Positions 49,476 to 57,914 of a stretch of DNA of 64,000 bases are shown here, one piece after another; position 1 is the stretch's first letter, and the number at the start of each line of letters is the position of its first letter. The stretch is from Moniliella sp. 'wahieum' (Eukaryota > Basidiomycota > Moniliellomycetes > Moniliellales > Moniliellaceae). The notes beneath the pieces were generated by a model. That model was not told the DNA's origin. It worked only from the letters and a program-made list of their open reading frames with translations, and did no database searches. Both the position numbers and the translations under genes were made by a program. The stretch is from the NCBI GenBank assembly GCA_003971905.1, contig RSEE01000072.1:248001-312000 (forward strand). Reading direction: 5' to 3'.

Positions 49476-49964
49476 AGAACGGCCGGGTCACGACCCTGGC
49501 CCCTGGCCCTCGTCCTTCCTTCAGAATTCTGCTCCCCGTCTCGCCACAAGGGGGCGGCACAAGTCAACGGCGCAACTGTAGATGACTTTGGCCCCCAGAG
49601 AGAGTCGGGACGCAGGTGTGCCCAGTTGGGCAACCATAGGACCACACCAGGATGGTAGCGCAGGGGGGAGGGGGAGGGGCAGGCCAGTGGGGTCTAGGCA
49701 CACCCCCGAAACGACCACCACTATCGCACGTGCGCGGGGGGAGAGGTGGCGGGCGGCAGCTTCAACGAAGGCGAAAGGGGCATGGCCCAGGATAGGGAGT
49801 GGCGAATTATGGGAGACATCGCCCCAGGAAAATGAGAGTAGCGGTTCGTTAGGTGTGTGGAGGGTTGGGAAGGCGGGGCGGCAGGGAGGGGGGTATGAGG
49901 AGAAAGGGAGGCTAGGGGGGAAGCGAAGCGAAGCATGCGGACCAAGACGAGGCAGTGGGTCCGA

Positions 49965-50741
49965 TCACTTTTTGCGGTGAAACCGGTGCCCCAAAAAGCT
50001 GAGCGGGGACGAGTCTTTACTAGCCTTGTGGCTGCTGCTGAGGGAGAAGGAGGAGACAGAAGGCATGCGGTGCGGCTGCGAAGGCGGCGGTTGTGCGGCG
50101 GCGGGCAAAGGCACAGCGCGGAGTCTGGGTCGGCGGACCAAGTGGGTTGCGGGAAAGGATGGGCGCAGAGGACAGCGGAGGGGAGGACTGAGGCACAGGG
50201 GAGGCGGAGCCAACGCCATCAGATCTTCCGTCCGAGGCACGGGAGGCGGTTTGGGTTTGCCCGTCAGGCCCTGCGCCAGGGAGAACTTGGCAGCCGACGC
50301 ACCAGCCGGCGTCGCGGGCGTGGGATTGGGACTGGCATTGCCCTCGGCAAAGATGGCACCGGCGCGACCGGCAATGGGGGCGGCGGGAGGCAGCGCAGGC
50401 GCCTGCGGATCGCAACATAGTCCTCGGGCACGCGGCCAATGCGGAACTCTTCGAGGAGGAGGTAGGCAGAGTTGGAGTGGACGTGGTGCACGGGGTCGTC
50501 CATGACATGGCCCACGTCCTGGCCGGCGTACTGGAGAATGAGGTCTTCGCCACCGGGGTGGTCGAGAAGAAAGTCGGTGAGGTCGTAGACGTACGCTGGT
50601 AGATGACCCAGCAGTCGCCGACGCGGGCATGGCGGGCGACGTCGGCGGGGGGGATGATGGGCAGGGCGCCGTTGACGGGGCGTCGACGTGCTCGAACCAG
50701 CGGCCCATGGCGCAGGAGAGTGGTGGGAGCGCAAAACGCAA
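49965..50741 (-). CDS. Cytochrome b5-domain protein without a hydroxylase domain
   Basis: Start MRFALPPLSC at 50741, with an alternative ATG 33 bp downstream (MGRWFEHVD). The b5 domain is read across frames: LPIIPPADVARHARVGDCWV, VYDLTDFLLDHPGGEDLILQ and YAGQDVGHVMDDPVHHVHSN, then SAYLLLEEFRIGRV. HPGG and the later H-S-x-x-A-Y give the two haem-ligating His. The domain resembles the N-terminal b5 part of fatty-acid 2-hydroxylase Scs7, but the following about 140 residues are Ala/Pro/Ser-rich (AGAIFAEGNASPNPTPATPA, LSFLGHRFHRKK at the end, stop 49965-49967). No His-box hydroxylase sequence is found downstream to 49.3 kb. It may be an independent soluble b5 protein or a truncated Scs7. Haem binding is likely; electron-transfer partner unknown. 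Confidence 0.7.
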   Translation of the reverse strand: MRFALPPLSCAMGRWFEHVDAPSTAPCPSSPPPTSPAMPASATAGSSTSVRLRPHRLSSRPPRWRRPHSPVRRPGRGPCHGRPRAPRPLQLCLPPPRRVPHWPRARGLCCDPQAPALPPAAPIAGRAGAIFAEGNASPNPTPATPAGASAAKFSLAQGLTGKPKPPPVPRTEDLMALAPPPLCLSPPLRCPLRPSFPATHLVRRPRLRAVPLPAAAQPPPSQPHRMPSVSSFSLSSSHKASKDSSPLSFLGHRFHRKK

Positions 50742-51642
50742 GGCGAAGCAGTTCAGAAGGGCGGGTGCGAGGCGAGGTGGCTTGGGGCAGCGGCGGAGTG
50801 GAGCGGGGCGCTCTGGCGCTCACTGTGAAGCGTGAGGGGCTGCGGGCGGCGTTGGACGTGACGCTTCAAGCGGCGCTCCGGAAGAGGAGATCGGAGACGA
50901 GGTGACCAGCCTCGCGAGGGAAGTGAACGTTCAACGTTCAACCCGAGGGGCGACCGGTGAGCGCAGCGACAGGTGAGGTGTGGAGGTGACGTGTGACTGA
51001 CGCCGCAGGGAGCAGGGCACGGGCGGGCACGGCGGCAGCCTGGGCCACAACAAATGGGAGACATGCTGGCGCGGCCGGGGGGAAGCGAAGGCTGAGCGCT
51101 GGCTGCGGCCTCGCGTGGGTTCTGTGGGCCGCATCCGCAGGGTTGGCCTTCATTCGCCGAGGGCCGAGGGCCGAGGTAAGCGGCGACTAGTAACTAGCAA
51201 CCAGCAACCAGCAACCAGCAACCAGCAACCAGCAACCACTAGCTCGTGGCTGCCGCCTGCTGCCGCTGCCGCAATTTGAAATGGCAAGCGGGTGCGCCAC
51301 GTCTCAACCGCAGCGCTCGCACCGATCGCACTCGGGTGCTTCATTTCCTTGGCAGCCACATGGCTTGTGGTCAGTTGCATGTTACACTCAGTACTCAGTA
51401 CCCTCCGTTGCGTACTCACTTACTCATCCCCTCCCGCCCCGTCCCACCTGCCGAAACACGCCGCCCCCCGCCCCACCAAACACCCGTGTCACATGTCGCT
51501 ATCACGTTGTCCAGGCCTGGCTCACAACTTCATATTATAAGCCTCTGCAACACCAAAACAAAAGGAACAGGTGCGTTTTGTTTTCTGGGCTGCCACCTTC
51601 TTTCACTGCCAATGCACCACGTCTCCCGGCCCCCGCAAAAAG
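50742..51642. other. Intergenic region with AGCAACC heptamer array
   Basis: Promoter of the b5 gene, then GTGACGTGTGACTGACG near 50987-51003 and the heptamer array at 51196-51237. ACTCAGT occurs twice at about 51386-51399. No gene seen. Confidence 0.6.
51196..51237. repeat. AGCAACC heptamer, 6 copies
   Basis: Six exact tandem 7-bp units, intergenic. Confidence 0.94.
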
Positions 51643-51737
51643 TGCTTCAAAGGGGAATCGAACCCCTGTCACATCGATACGTCCTGGACTCTACCGTCCT
51701 ATGGCAACGATGTAGTATACCACTAACCCATTGAAGC
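51643..51737 (-). tRNA. tRNA-Gly (anticodon GCC) with 24-nt intron
   Basis: Minus strand. Acceptor GCTTCAA pairs perfectly with TTGAAGC, discriminator A. Anticodon stem CATCG/CGATG encloses 31 nt; taking out 24 nt after position 37 leaves TTGCCAT with anticodon GCC. T arm AGGGG-TTCGATT-CCCCT. Mature length 71, as usual for tRNA-Gly. Confidence 0.92.
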
Positions 51738-52989
51738 CGACGTTCCGTCTCCCTGGGACACCTACTCCACTAGGCCCAATGGAAGTTGCCCCTTCTCTGT
51801 AAAAAGACCGAGGAAGAACCGTAAGGCCAAGTGAGATGAGTGATGGAGCCCACAGGCCACATGAGTTTGCAAACGAATCAGCGCAACTTGCATTCGTAAT
51901 TGGTGTGGCGCCAACAAAAGCAGCACACAGCCGGATGAGCAAAAGCCTCTGTTTAGTAGTTCTTGTGTCCAATCCTTTTAAATGAAGCTTTGGGAATGGT
52001 ATGTCGGATGCAGCAATTCATTGCGTAGTGGGCGGTTTGGGCCATCACAATTGGATCTAAGAACAGGCAGGTTTTATAGACGAGAAGGGGAACAAAGGCA
52101 ACGCCAACAAGTCTACAGAAAAAAGGGGAAACGAGTCAGGGGAAGAAGTGAGGACCAAGCACCGAGATTCACACGGGGTGAGAAACGAGGCGAGGGTGAA
52201 GGACAAAACGGACCCGAGACGAGAAACGAGGCGAGAAACCGAGTCGAAACCATATTTGGACTTTAGACGAGCGCGAGCGGAGAAGAGACGATTGTTGTGG
52301 GTTTTGTACATATAGGCCGAGGATCCGAGTCATGATAACGAGAGATAGCGAAAGAAGAGAACTTGAGTAGCGATATAGGGAGAGAGCTGAGAAGCGAGAG
52401 TGACGATAGACTTTATCATCACCGCGTGAAAATAAGCAGCTCTGATGACGAGGGAGAGATCCGTACTCCCTATGGGCTGATGCCACACACAAGAACATTC
52501 ATTGCCCTTAACTTCCGTTCGGTGTATACCAACAAAAGTGTGTTTTCTATACCTCCCTGTCTTTTCATCCCGCTGTCAAAGCTCCATAGCGGCCTGCACG
52601 CTCTGCTGGCTGTGTGCGCAGTTACCATTCATATAATGGAAAGCCGCTGAAGACAGTCGTACAGAGGATTCCTTTTTTGCCCTAGACTCTATGCTGCTGG
52701 GGAGTTTTGGCCGGCCTCATGGTCCGTTTCCGAGATACTATCACCGTCACTTCTCATAGCGAGTTAGAATGAAGAAGATATCAAAAGGGCACGGTCTCTG
52801 CTGCTCAGATTCTGCAGCGATTGTGCTTGCCACAACTGCATCGATGGCAGTAGATGGAATACTATCACTGGCTGATTTTAGCACCAGCCTTCTTACCCCC
52901 CCTTTCCTATACCACCACGGCCATCGGGGCTTATAAATGTTGGTACTACGGGCACGTTTTTCGCTACCTCGCCCCAACGAGCTGATTGA

Positions 52990-53410
52990 TCCACGTCAAG
53001 TGTCCCATTATATGTCCGTCGACGCACCTGAACAACTACATTGCTTGCATCCTGTACGAACGCGGCATCCCCTTCACCCATCTCGTCGCCCATTCGCCAC
53101 CGTGAGCCCCAGTTCCACCATGGCTGTGGCTGAGCGAAACTATACGGATAGTCTGGCCACCCTCCGTCTACGAGCACTGGATGGTACGAGTGTGGTTGCC
53201 GCCCCTGGTGAACAATTCCATGGCTATAGCTCTCTCTCTCGTCATCGGCGCGGCACAGCTTTGATATGTGGACGAGATGAAAGCCACGGTTCCAGGTTTT
53301 TTAAGCGCGCCCAGGCGGGCCTATGAGCAGGGCAAGGCAGTGCAGCCGATCCGATGGGGCAACGAGGAACGAACGCCTCATATATGGCGACAAGACCATC
53401 ATCCATCTGA
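52990..53410 (+). pseudogene. Possible decayed coding sequence
   Basis: Protein-like fragments in changing frames separated by in-frame stops (for example after THLVAHSPP at about 53113). I cannot name the parent family. Unlike the conserved genes elsewhere, it contains apparent nonsense as well as frame changes, and it lies in the AT-richer island. Confidence 0.3.
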
Positions 53411-53464
53411 ATATGGTTTCAAGTGTAGGGAGATCGCTACAGATCGATCGGCTTCTACGCAGAT

Positions 53465-53857
53465 ATGTCGCTACTACCAAGTCTGTTCTTTAGTCCAACT
53501 GTCATATGGGAAGAATTGCGAGTTAGAAAAATAGTCCAATACGTATGCAAAAGGCGATGTCGAACAAATATAGTGTCGGTAAACAAGATGGGCAGCCGGG
53601 AAACAGGTGAGCATGCATCGGATGTGATGCCGCATGCGTTCCAGGTGTTGGTGAGCCGAGTAAAAGAGATGTACAGAGGAACAGGGAAAGAGGATCTTGG
53701 CGTCATTGATGCTCTGAAAAAGTTGGTCATGTGGGGGATAGTTTTTAGGGAGGGGGAAGAAAAGGTCTCTGAGGAGTACATCAACCGACATCCTGTTCGC
53801 CACGATGGCAAGCCGATGCCTATATCCATCACGTGCGATAGGGATAGTAAGTTCTGA
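53465..53857 (+). CDS. Hypothetical small ORF
   Basis: 130 codons with mixed, protein-like composition (a helix-rich middle, KEMYRGTGKEDLGVIDALKK) and fewer rare features than its shadow frames. No known domain. The terminal SITCDRDSKF recalls the SDRDSKF motif of Ty3/Gypsy integrases, but the rest does not align and the following DNA does not continue an integrase. Low confidence that it is expressed. Confidence 0.25.
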   Translation: MSLLPSLFFSPTVIWEELRVRKIVQYVCKRRCRTNIVSVNKMGSRETGEHASDVMPHAFQVLVSRVKEMYRGTGKEDLGVIDALKKLVMWGIVFREGEEKVSEEYINRHPVRHDGKPMPISITCDRDSKF

Positions 53858-55151
53858 AGAGGAGAAACTGGAGCCCTTCTCATGGGGAACAACGTTGAAG
53901 CATAGGTCCACCATCAAGATTGGTACAGTAAGATGCTGGACTAGAGTGGAAAACCCTATACCGAGGGTAAAACTTGAGTACGAGTCATGATACAACGCGG
54001 AGAGGAGCAAACAGTAAGAGATTCAGAGTGATGGGTGCAGCCACACGACCATCTTTTCTGTTGCAGTCGCTGCTATCTGCGCCATCGACACACCGCGCCA
54101 AGATGAGCAGGATTAAAAGCCAAAGGCGAGCCAGAGCAAGACGCAGTGCCAAGGAGGCGGCGGTAGAGAAAGGAAATGGGCTGGACACCAGCCATGACGT
54201 GGTGAACACAGAGGCGGGCGGGTGGTGGTGATGGTGGTGAGAGGGAATGAGGCTGGTGTGTATGTACCAGAGAGGGTCCGCGCTTCCCTTGGGAGATATT
54301 GAGAGTAGGTTTCGTGTGCGCGCGAACGGATGGGGAGCAAAAGAGAGGGGGAGGGAGTAACCCACATTTTGCCACAGATAAAGGTGATGAACTGCAATGG
54401 TAGTTCCCACAGGGCGGCACCACGCCCATACTAAAGGAGCTGGCATGAATGCACTGATCACGGACAAACAAGCAAAAATGTGCGGATGCTGCTCTCTCAG
54501 CCTTACTGTTTGATGCTCCGATTGGCCACACTCCATACCACCATTAGCGGTGATGCAGATGGCGTGGGGCAGGGTATATGTGTCCACTATGTGCCCATTT
54601 TTGGAGGCGAAGAGGCACAGATGGCAATGCTATCTGAGAATAGAGTTGAACGTTGCTGAGGGACCGGCCGAGGAGTGCCTTTACACAGCAGCAAAAATAT
54701 AGTCGTGTTGTACATTCACGTCATTAATTGTCTCGGCACCACACCACACCGCGGGGCGCAAGATGGCCTGTATCTGGCCAAAGTGATGTTGCCTCGTGGC
54801 AGCGTCTGCATTGATACATGAACAGATTGTGCCACAAACCCGGTATCGTAGAAAATTATGTTATTTCTGGGCTTCTCCCTGTGTGGTGCCAAACGGAACA
54901 GCAACACACAACAGTCTGTCTTGTGGCAGCAGTGGCGGAGAGAGACGGATGAGAGATGCGAGTGATGGATGAGTGCCGTAAGCGTACGTGTTCCCGTCAA
55001 AGCATGGCAGGTGGCGGCAAACATGAAAGTTTCCGCAGCGGAATGCTGTTGTTTACTTTTTTTCTCTTCGCCAGCTCTTACAGCTTTAAGCTTTAACCCT
55101 TTTCACCGTCTCTCCTCCTCTCTCCCCCTCGACAACTGTTCCAGCTTTACG

Positions 55152-55838
55152 ATGGGCGGCAAAAAGGTACGTGTCCTTTCGCCCTTGTACTTCTGCTCGG
55201 TCTGACACTGCGAGTCATCTTCACAGTTGACTGCCAAGACGATCAAGCGCAAGGACACGGCCACCCATCCCAACTCGCGCCGGGCTGCTCAACTGGCGCG
55301 GGTTGCGCATCGGGAAGCCCTTTGGCACAGAGGGCTGTGGGACGATCAAAATCAACGCAGAAACGGGCGGAGCGGATCCTGACGATTGTTGGTCTTTTGG
55401 ATCCCGAGATGGAATGCCTCGATCTCCCTGGCTTGCACGCACTGATCGCAGACGATTACTGTCGATCAACCGATCGTTGTTGGCACAGGAACGCAAGGCT
55501 CGTCGTGCTGGTCGCCCGCCCTCGGCCAAGGAGGTTGCTCTGCAAGAGGTGTGACGAGGAAAGAGGAGGAGGAGTACGAGACTGGGATGGATGTGCCCGA
55601 CCTGCGCAACCCTGTGAACGTTGCGCTGTTGCGCGAGTGGAACGGGGATTCGCAAATGCTGCCCCTGTACGACTTTATCCGTGTCTCGCGCAAAACACCG
55701 CATCTTGCCAAGTCGGTCCAGGTGGGAAACCACAAGGCTTTGGTGCTCCAGCGGAAGCAGGCCGAGCCCAGTCAGCCCGCGGATTCTGCGGGCGAAGTCG
55801 AGATGGGTGACGATGCCGCCGCCCCCTCGCTGGCTTGA
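55152..55838 (+). CDS. TMA16: Translation machinery-associated protein Tma16
   Basis: Binds nascent 60S pre-ribosomal particles. Exon 1 is MGGKK (55152-55166); a 60-nt GT-AG intron (55167-55226) follows, then LTAKTIKRKDTATHPNSRRA and AQLARVAHREA, the Lys/Arg-rich Tma16 start (HPxSRKAxQLxRxAHR). Middle: ECLDLPGLHALIADDY in the adjacent frame, and RRAGRPPSAKEVALQEV. The diagnostic C-terminal block follows: EEEEYETGMDVPDLRNPVNV, LLREWNGDSQMLPLYDFIRV. A variable acidic tail ends AAPSLA before TGA at 55838. Frame changes near 55320, 55440 and 55550. Length about 205 residues, normal. Confidence 0.88.
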
Positions 55839-56247
55839 AAAAGAGGCCTGAGCCTGGGGCCTCGCCAAGCGTACAAGCACAAGTTCCTCGGCTCACCGGC
55901 CTTCTTATTCCATGTACTCTAGTATCCTCACCCGCTCTTGCCACGCTCTTGCTGGTAGTCACTGCCAGCGCTCACCAGGATCCACGCGGCCATGGGAGGA
56001 CAGCGACAGGGGGCGGGCACGATATACCGGTAACCCGCATATCACTGCCCTGCCGCAAGTTGGTAGAAAAATAGGCGTGGACAGGCAAATTCCGCTGGTG
56101 GCTGCGTGCCATGTGCCAGCCGTGCGGGCAGTTCCGCCCCGGTTTCTTGGGCGGCTGGAGGACAGTCCGGCCGAGGCTGGCTGGCGACGCGACGTGTTTG
56201 GCAGCCGCCTCTCCCCCCCTCGCTCCCTCGCCGCCTTCGGTTTCGTC
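55839..56247. other. Intergenic region
   Basis: Between two plus-strand genes. No gene or repeat of note. Confidence 0.6.
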
Positions 56248-57349
56248 ATGTCAGGTCGCTGGGGTCGCCATGCGCCCTCTGCAGAAGCCGAACTCAACCG
56301 CCTCGCCAAGGAGCCCGTGCGGTGCGTCGTCCCCCTCCCCCCCTCCCGCCACCGAGTCGCTCTGCTGCTGGGGTACTGACCTCGGACCAGGGTATGGCGA
56401 CAAGAATGGGTCCCTGCCGCTCCAGGGGCGGCGATGCGCGTGCTGCGGTGGATCAGCACCGAAAAAACCCTGACGTTTGAATTGGGGACCGAGGAGGTTC
56501 CGGACGGCGACCTTCCGGCCTCGGGTCCTACCTTGGCCGTTGCCGAGGGGACCGACGCCTTGTCCCGCCCTACAGCTGTGCCCACCCAAGCTACTTCAAC
56601 CGATCTCAATACCTCCACCACTACACCCGCCACGGCTGCCGTCACCCCGGCCTTGGTTCTGGACACTCCCGAGGAAGGTACCCCAGTTCCAGCCCTGGCT
56701 CAAGCTCAGGCATCCGGCTCCGCTGCCGAGGCCGACGCCATGGACGTTGACCCTCTCAATGGCCCTTCCTCTGGACCGGAAGAACCTAAGGTGGAAGAAC
56801 CCACGGTGGACCCTAGTGGTAGCCAGGATGTTGAAATGGCCGATGCGCCACCGGGTTCCACCGCGCCGGATGCCGATGTCGATGCGAGCAGCAGTACCCC
56901 CGCGCCAAGTACGCCCAAATCCAGTTTGCCCGTGCCAGGTAGTTCCGATCCCGAGCCATCGAAGCTTGATGCGCCTGAGGCTGGTGCCACCCAAGCCACT
57001 ACAACGGAAGACGGTGCGCCGGCGTCTGGTGCAACGCCGCCCCGATGCCGAGCCTAGTTCGCCCAAGCGTAGCGCGTCACAGTCCGAAGCGCCGCAAGTG
57101 GCTCACCAAGATCCCTCGGTTCCGGCGGCACCCGATGCGGAGGCTTCGGCGCCCCCCGGTGCAACTGGGACGGAAGCCAGCCCCAACGACGCGGCAGTGG
57201 ATCCAGCGGTGCCCTCTTCCGCCCCCGATGCCAAGGGGGTTGAGCAGCACACGCCAGCGGCGGGCGACGACGTGCCTGCCGCCACGGAAGACGCTACTGC
57301 GACTGCGGCAGGTGCTGCTGCCTCTACGACCGAGACGTCAATGGCCTAA
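56248..57349 (+). CDS. BCL7-N-domain-like acidic protein
   Basis: Start MSGRWGRHAPSAEAELNRLA at 56248. A 69-nt intron (56322-56390, GTGCGT...GACCAG) joins in frame to RVWRQEWVPAAPGAAMRVLR and WISTEKTLTFE. The pattern of an N-terminal MSGR/RAE..., then RxWxxxWVxxxxxxxxxLxWIxx, resembles the BCL7 N-terminal domain found in SWI/SNF-associated proteins of animals and some fungi. The remaining about 270 residues are Ala/Pro/Thr/Asp-rich and disordered, with repeated DVEMADAPP-type and AMDVDPLNGP motifs, ending ASTTETSMA at TAA 57349. One frame change near 57040. The chromatin role is inferred only from the short N-terminal domain. Confidence 0.62.
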
Positions 57350-57914
57350 GTCTGGCCAAGCACCCACTGGGCGCAATTCGGAGGGTGTGTGTAACGTAGT
57401 AGCTCTCGAATCGGATCTATGTACCATCTCGGTTTCCTCGTTGGGTGGGGGCAAATGTGCACGAGCAGGATGGGCATGGTGAGAAGGGCAGCATGGCTCT
57501 TTTTCGTCTTGGCGTTTGGGCCTGAGACGTGGTGGCAGACGGGAGGCACGTCAACCAAGTGACAGGAGCACGAGGATGCTATTTGGGAGTATGGGGGGTG
57601 GTGGGCTGGCGGGCGGCAGCAGGCTACCAGGCCAGAGCGCAGGCCAGGCAGCCGGGCGGAACGGGCGGGGGCGGCGGAATGGGCTGGGCTGGGGACAAGG
57701 CCCGGCCGGGGCGGCAGGGGGGCAGTGGCCCTCCTCGGGCCCTTTCGGCCGGAAAGCTGGCCGCCGCCAGGGGAGCAGTGTCCCCGAAACGAAAAAAGAC
57801 GCGGCGGCTTAATTGGATTTGGAGGCGGTGGCTGTCGGTGGCCCTGGGCGGCTCGATCGCACCGTCGCCTTCTCGCTCCCCATCGCCATCTCCATCTTCC
57901 CCCCCCCCCCCCCC
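57350..57914. other. Intergenic region upstream of SCH9
   Basis: GC-rich promoter DNA ending in a run of 15 C (about 57900-57914) directly before the ATG. No gene seen. Confidence 0.65.

Larger units (their letters stand above)
48256..49964. other. Intergenic region with several short tandem repeats
   Basis: About 1.7 kb without a supported gene. Holds AGACGTG heptamers at 48582-48609, a purine-rich GGGAGGA tract at 49340-49380, and a 12-bp GGGGTTCGAGAC-type repeat, 4 copies, at about 49428-49475. GGTTCGATCCCAG near 48563 resembles a Pol III B box but has no surrounding tRNA structure. Confidence 0.6.
51738..55151. other. AT-richer gene-poor island upstream of tRNA-Gly
   Basis: About 3.4 kb with visibly lower GC than the genes around it. 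No intact gene recognised. 52130-52250 has GAGACGAGAAACGAGGCGAG-type repeats. At 52990-53410 there are coding-like pieces split by stops (NNYIACILYERGIPFTHLV, then, after a TGA and frame moves, KATVPGFLSAPRRAYEQGK), which look like a decayed gene. At 53465-53857 a 130-residue plus-strand frame (MGSRETGEHASDVMPHAF, GVIDALKKLVMWGIVFREGE, ending SITCDRDSKF) is of unknown type. The end of the stretch is the promoter of TMA16. Confidence 0.5.

Noticed and set aside
19961..51237. Short regular repeats as CRISPR arrays
   Set aside because: Units are 7 bp, directly adjacent, without unique spacers, in a eukaryotic genome.
53830..53857. SITCDRDSKF as an integrase core motif
   Set aside because: The upstream 100 residues and downstream DNA do not align to a Ty3/Gypsy integrase, and no reverse transcriptase, RNase H or LTR is visible.
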